The notes: generated from the sequence alone by a model not told the origin. Positions 7,977-17,292 are shown, counted from the first letter of the stretch. The stretch: 64,000 nucleotides of DNA from Candidatus Poribacteria bacterium (GCA_028818695.1 JAPPNK010000004.1:1-64000); one strand, 5' to 3'. Made by a program: numbers and translations.

Positions 7977-9680
7977 ATGGACGCAAACGCGATCAATCTG
8001 CTTGACTTCATACAGGGCGGAGAGCCGTTTGAGATACCGATCTATCAGCGCGCCTACTCATGGGAGACGAAGCAATGCCAAAAGCTGTGGGAAGATATAC
8101 TGAGCGTCGGGCGGAGCGCGGACGAGAACCTGTCGCACTTTATTGGAGCTGTCATCTATACTCTGGACGAGGACGCTGAGGGGCGGCCAAAACGGTTTGT
8201 GATCGACGGGCAGCAGCGGTTCGCGACGGTCATGCTGCTCATAGAGGCGCTGGCGCGGTCGCTGAACGCGGGAGAAACGGTCGGCGGGCTGACGGCAACC
8301 GAACTCCGCCGGCAGTACCTCTACAAACCGGATGAAAGCGGCAAGCGCGCATACAAGCTGCTCCTCAACAAACAGGACAGAGAAGCGCTGAAAGCGGTTT
8401 TGGGCGGCGGCGAAAGTCAAGGCGGCGTCTCCCGGCGCATCCAAGAGAACTTTGAATATTACAGGTCCCTCATCGATGGCTTGGCGCCTTTGGACTCGGC
8501 GTTGAAAAGCGCCGTCTTCAACGGGCTGCGCAAGCTGAAGATCGCGGCGGTGGAGCTGAATCTCGAACATGAGAATCCGCAGCAGATCTTTGAAAACATG
8601 AACACCAAAAAGCGGGTTCTGAGCAAGTCAGACCTGATCCGCAACTATGTTCTGTTGGATATGGAGCCGGACGACCAGAACGAGCTGTACAGAGCGCATT
8701 GGCGGCCGATGGAGGAAGAGTTCCATCAAAGGACCTACGCGAAAGATTTTGACGACTTCATCCGTTACTACCTTGCCTTCAAAAACCGCAAAATGCCGGT
8801 CATCAAACGGCTTTACGACGAGTTTCAGGACTTCATGCCGGATCGAATCCGCGAATACAGCCCCAAGAAAAGGGCGGCGGCAATGAAAAAGGTTTTGGCG
8901 GATATTCAGAAATTCGCGGGTTACTACTGCGCCATGAAGCTGGGAAAAGAACGCGACCTGCGCCTCAACGCTGTTTTCAGCGATATTCAGGAACTGAAAG
9001 CGAACACGCTTTTTCCGCTCCTGCTGGGGATGTATGAAGATTACGCCTCAGGCGGAATTCTCACCGCGGCGCAGTTTGAAGAAGCCGCCCGAATCCTTGA
9101 GAGCTATGTCCTGCGGCGCGCCGTTTGCGGCATATCCGGCGGGTTGAACCTTTCGATGCCGCTGCTTCATTCGATGATTGAGCCGGCGCGTTATCTTGAC
9201 AGCGTCCGTCAGATATTTCGAACTCGATCAACATCCCGCAGGTTTCCAAGCGATGTAGAGTTTAAAAGAATGCTCTGGTATGGGGACATGCTCTCGCTGG
9301 CGCCATGTCGGTATCTGCTGCGTAAATTGGAAATCCATGGGGCGGCGGAGCCGCTTGATCTGGACAACTACGGCGTTGAATGCGTCATGCCGCAGAAGCC
9401 CAAAAACGGCGATCTGTCGGACGAATGGAAGCGGGAGATCGGCGCGCAATGGGAAGACGACCACGCAAATTTCGTCCACAACCTTGGGAACCTGACGCTC
9501 ATCAACGAGACGGGACCTTCCCCGCATGACCCGTTCCCCGTCAAGAGAGAGGCGTATCGGGAAAGCCCGCTCTGGCTGAACGCGATCCCCGGCAAGGCGG
9601 AGCGGTGGGGCGCAAAGGCGATTCGGGAACGCGCCCGCGTCTTGGCGGAACGGGCTATGGAAGTTTGGCCGATGGCGTGA
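7977..9680 (+). CDS. DUF262/DUF1524 (GmrSD-like) protein, copy 2, intact
   Basis: 567 residues, ATG preceded by AAGGAG. It is the only unbroken member of the tandem trio. DUF262 covers about residues 1-250 (PFEIPIYQRAYSW; FVIDGQQRFAT; IFENMNTKKRVLSKSDLIRN). A helical linker follows to about 440, then DUF1524 to the end (LGNLTL; F.VKRE; W..KAIRERAR.LAERAMEVWP). The DUF1524 His-Me nuclease motif normally reads EHIxPQ; here it is VECVMPQ, with Cys in place of the catalytic His. In the known GmrSD system the S part binds and hydrolyses nucleotide and the D part cuts glucosylated hydroxymethylcytosine DNA. Without the His this protein may bind or signal rather than cut. That is inference. Confidence 0.85.
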   Translation: MDANAINLLDFIQGGEPFEIPIYQRAYSWETKQCQKLWEDILSVGRSADENLSHFIGAVIYTLDEDAEGRPKRFVIDGQQRFATVMLLIEALARSLNAGETVGGLTATELRRQYLYKPDESGKRAYKLLLNKQDREALKAVLGGGESQGGVSRRIQENFEYYRSLIDGLAPLDSALKSAVFNGLRKLKIAAVELNLEHENPQQIFENMNTKKRVLSKSDLIRNYVLLDMEPDDQNELYRAHWRPMEEEFHQRTYAKDFDDFIRYYLAFKNRKMPVIKRLYDEFQDFMPDRIREYSPKKRAAAMKKVLADIQKFAGYYCAMKLGKERDLRLNAVFSDIQELKANTLFPLLLGMYEDYASGGILTAAQFEEAARILESYVLRRAVCGISGGLNLSMPLLHSMIEPARYLDSVRQIFRTRSTSRRFPSDVEFKRMLWYGDMLSLAPCRYLLRKLEIHGAAEPLDLDNYGVECVMPQKPKNGDLSDEWKREIGAQWEDDHANFVHNLGNLTLINETGPSPHDPFPVKREAYRESPLWLNAIPGKAERWGAKAIRERARVLAERAMEVWPMA

Positions 9681-9687
9681 CACAAAT

Positions 9688-9717
9688 TTGACAGCGCCAA
9701 AGCGTTTCGCATACAAT
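9688..9717 (+). promoter_or_regulatory. Sigma-70 promoter of DUF262 copy 3
   Basis: TTGACA (9688-9693), 18-base spacer, TACAAT (9712-9717), about 60 bases before the TTG start at 9777. The third copy can therefore be expressed separately from copies 1 and 2. Confidence 0.7.
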
Positions 9718-9776
9718 ATACCCAAGGTGGCATGAACGCGCGCCGCCAGAGATTGCATACGAGATTGGAGACGCAT

Positions 9777-11560
9777 TTGAGAGCAGAAGCTGAAAGACTT
9801 CTCCGTTTCATTCGTGCGACGCCGCAGTTTGAAATACCGACTTATCAACGGGGGTATTCATGGAACGAAAAGCAATGCGAGCAGCTATGGAAGGACATCG
9901 TGCGAGCTGGGGACGATTCTAACCCGGACCGCAATCATTTTTTTGGAAGCATCATCTATATCGAAAAGGGAAACAGCGGCTCGCATTATGTTATTGACGG
10001 GCAGCAGCGTCTGGCAACCATCGCTCTCATCATTGAAGCGATCGCCCGCGCCGTTGGACAAAGCGAACCTGAGGAAGGTTTCTCGGCAACCAAGCTTCGC
10101 AGCCGGTACCTGATAGACCCTGCCGGAATCGGCGAAGCGGCGCACAAGTTGCTCCTCAGCCAGACCGATAGAAAACGCTGATAGCTCTCATCGAAAATAA
10201 AGACACCCCCGACGACTTTTCTCTCCGCATCCGTGAGAATTTCAAATTTTTTCAGCAAAAAGTAAAGGGTGTACAAGCAAGAGGCCAGCATCGCATGGCT
10301 TCGCTTTGCAAGGGGCTGAACAAATTGGCGGTTGTTCAAATCTCCCTTGATCAAAAACATGACCGTCCGCAGCTCATCTACGAAAGCATGAACGACACAG
10401 GGCTTGATATGAGTACTGCAGATAAGATTCGCAATTTCGTTCTCTTAGACATGACCCCTGAGGATCAAGAGAAATTTTACAGAGATCATTGGCGGGCGAT
10501 GGAAGACGACTTCGGGCAAGCGGATAGCCTCGAATTTGTCAAATACTTTGGCGAATTTACTCGTTATTACCTTGCCCATAAAAATCGCCAATTGCCAGAT
10601 AAAGACAAGGTGTACGCCGAATTCAAAACGTATGCGCACGCGCAACAAAGCGAGGCGGGAACAACAGACGTTCTGCCCATTGTTGAGGACATCAAAAAAT
10701 TTGCGCGATACTACTGCGCAATGAAATTCGGTCTATCGTCATGGCCCGATCGTCCCTTTCAGGAGAAAAACCCTCTTCTCAAAATGGCGTTTGACGACCT
10801 GCAAGAGATCAACGCGAACACGCCATTTCCTCTTCTGCTGGAACTGTACGACGACTACATCACTTTTAGCAATATACTCAGTCGCGCTTCTAGCGCACAG
10901 CTTGACGATGTTCGACGCCACTTTCTTGACTACCTTCATTCTGCCGAGCAGTTTGAAGAGATCATCCGAATGATTGAGAGTTACATCGTCCGGCGATCTG
11001 TGTGTCGCTTGCCCCCGCCTCAATTGGCCGATGTCTTTGCATTGTTTGGTAAATATCTTGAAAAAGAACGATGCGTGGAGAGCATTCGCGACCACTTCCT
11101 TTCGCTAACGGGAATTCGCGCATTTCCCAGAGACTCAGAATTTCAAACGGAATTCATTGAGGGCGATCCGGCTGGTCGTCCTATCTGCAAATATATTTTT
11201 CGCCGTATGGAAAACCATGGGCGCAGAAGTCGCTTTCCGCTGGACGATTACAATGTTGAATACATCATGCCTCAAAAGCGACCGCTGTCAGACGATTGGA
11301 AGAGAGAGCTCGGCGAAGATTGGAGCAACATCCAAGAGCGCTGGGCCAAAACCCCCGGGAATCTGACGCTCATGGAAGACTTCAGAGACTCCGCCCCCCT
11401 TCCCTTCAGCCGTAAGAGAGACGTCAATAACGGCTATCGAAACAGTCCGCTCTTGCTCACTAAAGAGCTAGGCTCCGTCCAGCGGTGGGATGCTAATGCA
11501 ATCCGCAAACGCGCAGAGCGCCTAGCGCAGCGGGCGTTGGAAGTATGGCCGATGCCCTAA
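9777..11560 (+). pseudogene. DUF262/DUF1524 (GmrSD-like) protein, copy 3, frameshifted
   Basis: About 594 residues if one base is restored. I chose a TTG start at 9777, behind GGAG, because it aligns residue for residue with the start of copy 2 (12 residues to LLxFI). An ATG at 9732 would add 15 residues. The first frame ends at 10181. The homology (TLIALIENKD, then the R.NFKFF segment) continues in another frame from 10175, so one base is missing in the GAAAAC tract at 10171-10176. DUF262 motifs: IPTYQRGYSW, VIDGQQRLAT, ESMNDTGLDMSTADKIRN. In DUF1524 the EHIxPQ motif is VEYIMPQ (Tyr for His) and LGNLTL is PGNLTL. It is the most diverged of the three. Confidence 0.8.
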
Positions 11561-11563
11561 TCC

Positions 11564-14500
11564 ATGCCCCGCCCCCTTCTCATCATCATCGCGGCGCTGC
11601 TAACCGCGCTCACCGCACACGCAAACGAGGATTGCGGCTTGCGCGTCCTGCATGCTCCTATGCAGGGTCTGCCGACGCTCGTACAGACCGCCCCGCCGGC
11701 TAAGCTCGGCGACCGGCAGCGGTTCTACACGCACATACCCGACGGCGAAATCGAAGCGGAGCTGGAGCTCCTCAGCGACCATGCCGCCTTCTGGGTCGAA
11801 ACGCGCTACGCGAACATTCCGCCCCCCGCCCGCCTGCGCGCCCTCGCCAACGAATTCGACCGCGTCATCTATCCGCGCGTCCGCAGCTGGTTCGGCAGCG
11901 AGTGGCTGCCCGGCGTCGACGGCGATTCGCGCGTCCATATCCTGCTCCACGACATCGAAGGCAACGAATCTGCCGCCGGTTTCGGCGGATATGTCGCGCC
12001 CGTCAACTTCTACCCGCAGCTCCCGAACAGCAACGCCCGCGAAATGATCGCGCTGGACGTCTTCGCCCTGCGCGACTACGGCGCCGTCCGCCTGAACGCC
12101 CTCGTCGCCCATGAGTTCAACCACCTGACCAACTGGCGGCAGCGCGGCGGGCGCATTGACGAGCGCTGGCTCGAAGAGGGGCGCGCCACCTTCGCCGAAT
12201 GGGCGGTCTATAAGCGGTTTCACACAAACTACTTCGGCAATTATCTCGGCGATCCGACCCGCTCGCTCACCTCCGACAACTCGTTTGAGACGGTTTACGG
12301 CGCCAGTTTTCTGCTGCTGATGTACCTGCATGACAACTTCGGCGGGCGCGCCTTTGACGAGGCGCTGGCGCGGACGCCGGAGCGCGGGTTCGCCGCCATT
12401 GAACGCGCTCTTGAAGAGACGGGCGAAACGCGCCGATTTGAGGAGATCTTTCAGCTTTGGGCGTTCGCCAACCTTGTCAACGACTCGGACGCCCATCCGC
12501 TCGCCGCTTACAGCAACCTCGACCGCAGACGCCGCATTGAGCGGACCAAGATCGATCGGCGCGCCTCGCATCCGTCCGCCGGTTTTCTTCATAACGGCGA
12601 TACGCTGCGGGAGTGGTCGCCCGCGTATGTGGAGTTGGCGCAGCTGCCTGCGGGTCCGTTCACGGCGCGCGTTGTCGGCTCCGTCTCTCCGCGTTTTCAA
12701 GCCTCCTTTTGGCGCCCTTCGTCCGGCGAATACGGCGCCGTTCCTCGAAATGCGCAGGGCGAGGCGGTCTTCTCCATCCCAAACGCGGCGGCGGGCGAGA
12801 GCGTCTTTCTTATTTTAAGTACGTCGGTTGAGCAGCGGTTGAGCATATCGTCGCGGCTTGAAAACGCGGGCGAAGGTCTCGTTCCGCCGACATTCCCTCC
12901 GCGCGTTTCTCCTGACGAGAGCGCTCCGTTTGCGCGCGGCTGGTTGAGTTCCCCGTTTGCGCAGTCGCCGTCGCTCAGGGCGGTCGGGTCGCTGCCTCTT
13001 GGGGGGGAGGCGCGCGCGGCCGCTTTCAACCAAAACGATCTCTGGATCGGCTACAGATGGGGAATGGCGCGCCATCAACGCGACGGGTCAAACGCCCCGC
13101 CGCTGACCGCCGTTTATCCGACCGACGGGCATGTTAATGACATTCTTGCGGACGAGTCGCTCATTGTCGCGGCGGTCGGCTCGGCGGGCGTCGCCCTGTT
13201 TGACGCGGAAAGCGGAAAACGCCTCGGCAGGGCGCACAACGGCGGCTCCGCCGTACGCCTCGCCCGTTACGGCGACTGGCTCTGGGCGTTGAACGAAAAT
13301 GTTGGCGCGCGCGTCTACGACATCTCCGACCCTGCCGCGCCGCGCCGCGTCCGAAACCTGCTCACCGGCGCGGGGCTGGACTTGCATATCGAGAACGACA
13401 GGCTCTATCTCTGCGACCGAAAAGACGGCATGGTCATTTACAACATCGAAAACGCGCCGGAGATGGAGCGCATCGGAGCTGCTCCGCTGGCATTCCGCGG
13501 TACGGTCCCGATCGGCAGCCGCGTCTGGGGCGGGTCGGGAGCGTTTGTCAGCGTGAATACTAGAGACCCGAACAACATGGAGGTGGAGACGGCGCTGTTG
13601 ATGACAGGGGCTGTCTTGGACGCCGTCTTAGCGGGCGAAAACCTTATCGCGCTGGCGGAGCGGGAAGCGGGCGCGCGCCTCGTGGATGTGTCGAACCCGT
13701 TTCAGCCGCGGTCGCTGTCGCGCGTTCAGACGCGGGGCGAAGCGCTGCGCGCCGAAGTGGACGGACAACAGCTGCTCATCGCCGACGGAAACGGCGGCGT
13801 CAGCCTGATCAACATCTCGGACCCCGCCGCCCCAACCTTGACGGCGCAGATCGACTCGTCGGGCAGAGGCGAAGCGGCGCGCGCCCGCAACGGCTTCATC
13901 TACGCCGCCGCAGGCTCCCGCGGCGCGCTCATCTTTGACGCCAACGGCGCGGACGGACTGATCGGAGCCGTCCAGACGCGCGCCTCCGCCGCCGCCGCCG
14001 CCGCCGAGGCGCATGAGGGAACGCTTTACATCGCCACCGGCGCAGGGCTGGAATACGCGGACATCCGCGACCCGCGCCGCCCGCGCTACCTCGGCGTTCA
14101 GCGCATATCCGAGCCTGCCGCCGACCTGCTTGTTTCACCCGACGGAGCCGCCGTCTATGCCGCCGCGGACGATCTGTACGCATACGCCGCCTCTCCTGAC
14201 GGCTTGCATCCGACGCGCCGCGTTCCCATCGACGGGCGAGCCGCCGCGCTTGCGTTCAACAGGGGCTATCTCTACGCGGGCGCGCTGAACGGAGGGGTGT
14301 CCGTCATTGACGAATCGATGCGCGTCGTTCGGCGGCTTGCCGAGGCGTCGCCGGCGCAGGCGGTCGACGTCTCCCAAGAGAGGCTGTATGTCGGCGTCGG
14401 GGATGAGATCGCTGTGTACGACATCGCCGACCCGCCCAATCCGCGTCTGCTGAATCGTTGGACGGCTGGGTTCAGCGTTCGGGCGTTGGACGCGAGAGGC

Positions 14501-15031
14501 GGGTATGTTTTCGCAGGCGGAGAGCAGACCGCCGCCGGCTGGGACGCAACCGACGCGCTCAACCCGACGCAGACCGCGCTGGAACGCGGTTTTGAATGGG
14601 TCGGCGGCATCGCGCTGACGCAGGACAAGCTGGTTGTGTCCGATCAAGACAGGCTGTATGTTTATCTCCGCTCGGACGGGGGGGCGCTGTCTGTCCAAGA
14701 ACCTGAGACGCCTTACAACCCGCAGATCGAACCCGCTCTTGAAACCGCCGCGGGCGCAAATTTTCCGAACCCATTCAATCCTGAAACGTGGCTGCCGTTC
14801 ACATTGGCGGAGCCTGGGGACGTTCAAGTTGAAATTTACGACGCGAAAGGGCGTCTCGTTCGGAGGCTGTCCGCCGGCCCGCTGCCGGCAGGCAGATACG
14901 AGACGCGGGAACGCGCGATTCGCTGGGACGGCAAAAATGAGCGGGGGCAGCCCGTCGCAGGGGGGCTGTACTTTTACAAATTCTCCGCGCCGGGATACCA
15001 GATCATACGGCGGATGACCGCCCGTCCTTAA
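11564..15031 (+). CDS. Secreted zinc metalloprotease with LVIVD propeller and FlgD-like C-terminal domain
   Basis: 1155 residues beginning 3 bases after the DUF262 stop. Signal peptide at residues 1-20 (ends TAHA). The catalytic domain (about 40-340) contains HEFNH at 183-187 and a downstream EEGRATFAEW (about 204-213), the HExxH plus Glu arrangement of gluzincins such as the M30/M6-like secreted peptidases. A middle spacer follows. From about 490 to 1050 come repeated LVIVD-type propeller units with ISDPAAPR / VSNPFQPR / IADPPNPR turns. The last 90 residues (NFPNPFNPETWLPF onward, ending in GGLYFYKF) form a FlgD-Ig-like domain resembling C-terminal sorting domains of secreted proteins. Likely a large exported or surface-anchored protease. 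It is probably not functionally tied to the DUF262 genes despite the tight spacing. Confidence 0.85.
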   Translation: MPRPLLIIIAALLTALTAHANEDCGLRVLHAPMQGLPTLVQTAPPAKLGDRQRFYTHIPDGEIEAELELLSDHAAFWVETRYANIPPPARLRALANEFDRVIYPRVRSWFGSEWLPGVDGDSRVHILLHDIEGNESAAGFGGYVAPVNFYPQLPNSNAREMIALDVFALRDYGAVRLNALVAHEFNHLTNWRQRGGRIDERWLEEGRATFAEWAVYKRFHTNYFGNYLGDPTRSLTSDNSFETVYGASFLLLMYLHDNFGGRAFDEALARTPERGFAAIERALEETGETRRFEEIFQLWAFANLVNDSDAHPLAAYSNLDRRRRIERTKIDRRASHPSAGFLHNGDTLREWSPAYVELAQLPAGPFTARVVGSVSPRFQASFWRPSSGEYGAVPRNAQGEAVFSIPNAAAGESVFLILSTSVEQRLSISSRLENAGEGLVPPTFPPRVSPDESAPFARGWLSSPFAQSPSLRAVGSLPLGGEARAAAFNQNDLWIGYRWGMARHQRDGSNAPPLTAVYPTDGHVNDILADESLIVAAVGSAGVALFDAESGKRLGRAHNGGSAVRLARYGDWLWALNENVGARVYDISDPAAPRRVRNLLTGAGLDLHIENDRLYLCDRKDGMVIYNIENAPEMERIGAAPLAFRGTVPIGSRVWGGSGAFVSVNTRDPNNMEVETALLMTGAVLDAVLAGENLIALAEREAGARLVDVSNPFQPRSLSRVQTRGEALRAEVDGQQLLIADGNGGVSLINISDPAAPTLTAQIDSSGRGEAARARNGFIYAAAGSRGALIFDANGADGLIGAVQTRASAAAAAAEAHEGTLYIATGAGLEYADIRDPRRPRYLGVQRISEPAADLLVSPDGAAVYAAADDLYAYAASPDGLHPTRRVPIDGRAAALAFNRGYLYAGALNGGVSVIDESMRVVRRLAEASPAQAVDVSQERLYVGVGDEIAVYDIADPPNPRLLNRWTAGFSVRALDARGGYVFAGGEQTAAGWDATDALNPTQTALERGFEWVGGIALTQDKLVVSDQDRLYVYLRSDGGALSVQEPETPYNPQIEPALETAAGANFPNPFNPETWLPFTLAEPGDVQVEIYDAKGRLVRRLSAGPLPAGRYETRERAIRWDGKNERGQPVAGGLYFYKFSAPGYQIIRRMTARP

Positions 15032-15060
15032 CTTAGGAGCCTATATGGTTGGCTAGCCAT

Positions 15061-16347
15061 TTATGCGGTAACGCTGCCGCCATTGATCATCTCATGCCGC
15101 CGTTTGAGCCAGCCCTTATCGGTCAAGCGGCGCAGCAACTCCTCCTGCGATTCATTGCCCTTCGTTCGGTTGCATGAGGAGCAAAGCAGTTGGAGATTGC
15201 TAATATGATCCGAGCCGCCTTTGGTCTTGGCGATAACATGATCCACCTCCAGATGGCGAGGCTCAAAATGCTCTCGGCAGCCCCAACAGAAACCGCCCTG
15301 TTCCCCATAGAGCGCCTTCTTATTCTCGAGGCAGTTGTAGCGAGGCACTACGCCTAAATCGGTGCGCTTCGGTATATCAGAGCGATGCGCGCCCTGATAT
15401 AGCATCCCTAGTTCCTCTTTCATCCGAGACTGAACCAGCTCCGCCGCTTTCGCCGATATATCAATACCGACCCATTCGCGCCCTAGTTGCTCGGCTGCAA
15501 CGCAGGTCGTAGCGCAGCCGCAGAAAGGGTCAAGCACCAGATCGCCCTTGTTGGAGGACGCCGCGACGATGCGACGTAAAAGCGGCAGAGGCTTTTGCGT
15601 CTTGAAACCTGTCTTTTCGATTTTAGGCATATACCATGAGGCATTTATATCGCTCCACCAATCCTCGACAGGCTTTCCGCGCTCCTCCCGGCGTTTCATT
15701 TCCTCAAAATCCGTTGCGCCCCATATGTTCGCTTCGGTCTTCCGCGATTTTTTGGCAAAATCCGTGGCATAAGGAATGTATTGCGTATTCCATACCCATG
15801 TATCGCCTCGCGTATATCGGAGGATGATGTCATGCTTGCGAGGGAAATTCTTCATGTTCGGCGATCCTGGACCCGTATACGCCCAGACGATTTCATTCCG
15901 AAAATTCGCCTTGCCGAAGACAGCGTCCATCAGCAATTTCAGGTAATGGCTCGCCGTCGGATCGCAATGCAGATAAATGGAGCCTGTCGGTTTCAGGAGA
16001 CGGCGCATCTCCATGACCCGTATCGCCATATAGATCAGATAGCTCATCATGGAGTCGCCGTGTATCTCGCGCGTCGTCGTTAGAAGGGCGTAGAGACCAG
16101 GATAGGATCGCTTGATCTCGCCGTGCCAGATCAGCTTGACATCGTCTAAGCCCCATGTGTCCTTGAACGCCGCGCCCGCCGCTTTGCTACCAATCGGCGC
16201 GGCGTAGTTCGCCCCAGAATTAAAGGGTGGATCAAGATAGATCAGATCAAAGCACTCGGAATTCATGCCGCGCATGATGTCCAAGTTATCGCCCGTCCAT
16301 ATGGTCTGCGAGGCGAAGTTCGCCGCGGTTTCGTTTGCCATCTTCAC
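15061..16347 (-). CDS. DNA methyltransferase (N4/N6, beta order) fused to HNH nuclease domain
   Basis: 428 residues. Methyltransferase part: motif IV DLIYLDPPFNSG (34-45) precedes the SAM-binding motif I VLDPFCGCATT (271-281) and GIDIS, the order of beta-class N6-adenine/N4-cytosine enzymes. From about 337 a complete HNH domain follows: C354/C357, the DH pair D369-H370, N384, C389/C392 and N393. All residues of both active sites appear present. The GTG start at 16347 overlaps the stop of the upstream 32-residue peptide (GTGA), showing translational coupling; an internal ATG at 16341 is an alternative. A methyltransferase with its own nuclease could be a single-chain restriction-modification enzyme or a phage-type modification protein. 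Confidence 0.88.
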   Translation of the reverse strand: MKMANETAANFASQTIWTGDNLDIMRGMNSECFDLIYLDPPFNSGANYAAPIGSKAAGAAFKDTWGLDDVKLIWHGEIKRSYPGLYALLTTTREIHGDSMMSYLIYMAIRVMEMRRLLKPTGSIYLHCDPTASHYLKLLMDAVFGKANFRNEIVWAYTGPGSPNMKNFPRKHDIILRYTRGDTWVWNTQYIPYATDFAKKSRKTEANIWGATDFEEMKRREERGKPVEDWWSDINASWYMPKIEKTGFKTQKPLPLLRRIVAASSNKGDLVLDPFCGCATTCVAAEQLGREWVGIDISAKAAELVQSRMKEELGMLYQGAHRSDIPKRTDLGVVPRYNCLENKKALYGEQGGFCWGCREHFEPRHLEVDHVIAKTKGGSDHISNLQLLCSSCNRTKGNESQEELLRRLTDKGWLKRRHEMINGGSVTA

Positions 16348-16442
16348 AGATCACCTTTCTTCACGGCGCGGCCGATCAAAAACCATGATATGATAAGTGA
16401 AAGCACAATCCCAAGAAGGCACACGCAGGTTAATGGATGCAT
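16344..16442 (-). CDS. 32-residue single-pass membrane peptide
   Basis: ATG at 16442. Residues 5-24 form one hydrophobic helix (TCVCLLGIVLSLIISWFLIG), followed by a basic tail RAVKKGDL, so the tail would be cytoplasmic. Its stop codon overlaps the GTG start of the methyltransferase-HNH gene, and its start overlaps the end of the reading frame before it (GCATCCATTAA context). The coupling on both sides argues for real translation. It could anchor, or be the toxin- or holin-like part of, the operon. Its role is unknown. Confidence 0.5.
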   Translation of the reverse strand: MHPLTCVCLLGIVLSLIISWFLIGRAVKKGDL

Positions 16443-16663
16443 AGACCTATCCTGTTCAAGGCTGTTTCTTTCTGCTGTATCGTCAGCGGGCGATCAGGCG
16501 ACACCGTTTCTTCGCCGCCTTCTTCAGGCTCCGTCGCTCGCTGCGCGTCAACGGGCACGCCTGCTTTCTCGGAGACAATATCGCTTGGATCATCTCATCG
16601 AATTTGCCGTAGAGTGGATTCTCGATAGGCTCGTCTGCGCCGGCACCGTCTTTGCGCGTTCAT
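16430..16663 (-). pseudogene. Possible broken small acidic protein gene
   Basis: An ATG at 16663 overlaps the stop of the coiled-coil gene (ATGA). In its frame there are 22 codons, then TGA. Later in the same frame a clearly protein-like acidic stretch (DPSDIVSEKAGVPVD, EPEEGGEETVSPDRPLTIQQ) runs to a TAA at 16432. A different frame bridges the gap with ENPLYGKFDEM. Two compensating frameshifts would give about 77 residues. Alternatively a 36-residue basic peptide starts at the internal ATG (MIQAILSPRKQ). I cannot tell decay from sequencing error. Confidence 0.35.
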
Positions 16664-17064
16664 TGGGGCTTCTCCTTCGCTGTCTCCAGAGCGTCAATGA
16701 CCTCATCGTAAAGCCCAAAATGCTTCACCAACGCGAAAAGCATGATTCGGTTCTCTCTCACCTGTGAATCCAAAGCATCAATTCGCGTGGTAAAGAGCGT
16801 ATCAAGCGCGTCCACCCGCTCAGATAACGCGCTCATCCGCCTTGACGACACCTTCACCGTCTCTGACAGCACGCTAATCAACGCGGTTAATCGCTCATCC
16901 AGCGTATCGATCTGCGCCTTCAACGCATCGATTTTCGCGTTCAATCGTGCCTCCACCTCCTCGATTTTATCGCGGAGTTTTTTGAGTCCCCGCGTGTGAC
17001 TTTGAAACCGCTGCTCGGTTTCTGACTGCTGCGAGGGCTTTTTCAGATCGGGTTGTGCGGTCAT
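16660..17064 (-). CDS. Small coiled-coil protein
   Basis: 134 residues from the ATG at 17064, which follows AGAAAGGAATTAACC. From about residue 15 to 110 it is a continuous heptad-rich coiled coil (LRDKIEEVEARLNAKIDALK, then similar units with TLDERLTAL and ALSERVDALD), ending in a predicted globular tail VKHFGLYDEVIDALE. No signal peptide or membrane segment. It is the first gene of a four-frame operon with the membrane peptide and the methyltransferase-HNH gene. The architecture resembles phage-type or XhlA-like coiled-coil accessory proteins, but I do not recognise the family. Confidence 0.7.
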   Translation of the reverse strand: MTAQPDLKKPSQQSETEQRFQSHTRGLKKLRDKIEEVEARLNAKIDALKAQIDTLDERLTALISVLSETVKVSSRRMSALSERVDALDTLFTTRIDALDSQVRENRIMLFALVKHFGLYDEVIDALETAKEKPQ

Positions 17065-17094
17065 GGTTAATTCCTTTCTCAAAATCCTATCACT

Positions 17095-17123
17095 AGCATA
17101 CAATAATGACCTCTCTAAGGCAA
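17095..17123 (-). promoter_or_regulatory. Sigma-70 promoter of the coiled-coil/methyltransferase operon
   Basis: Minus strand: TTGCCT (17123-17118), 17-base spacer, TATGCT (17100-17095), 30 bases before the start codon at 17064. The rest of 17124-17366 shows no gene. Confidence 0.65.
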
Positions 17124-17292
17124 GTGAAACGGCACTTTTTTATACGATTAATTTCGCGTATGTAAGCTGTTTGCCGACCATGCGCGGAACCAGTTTGCCG
17201 GATGACAGCGCCGCGCTTAGCAAACGACGGAGCAGGAACGGCGTTTGGCGCGCCAAGTCGAATTCCGCTAAAGTGGCGCGGGCGGGTTATGC

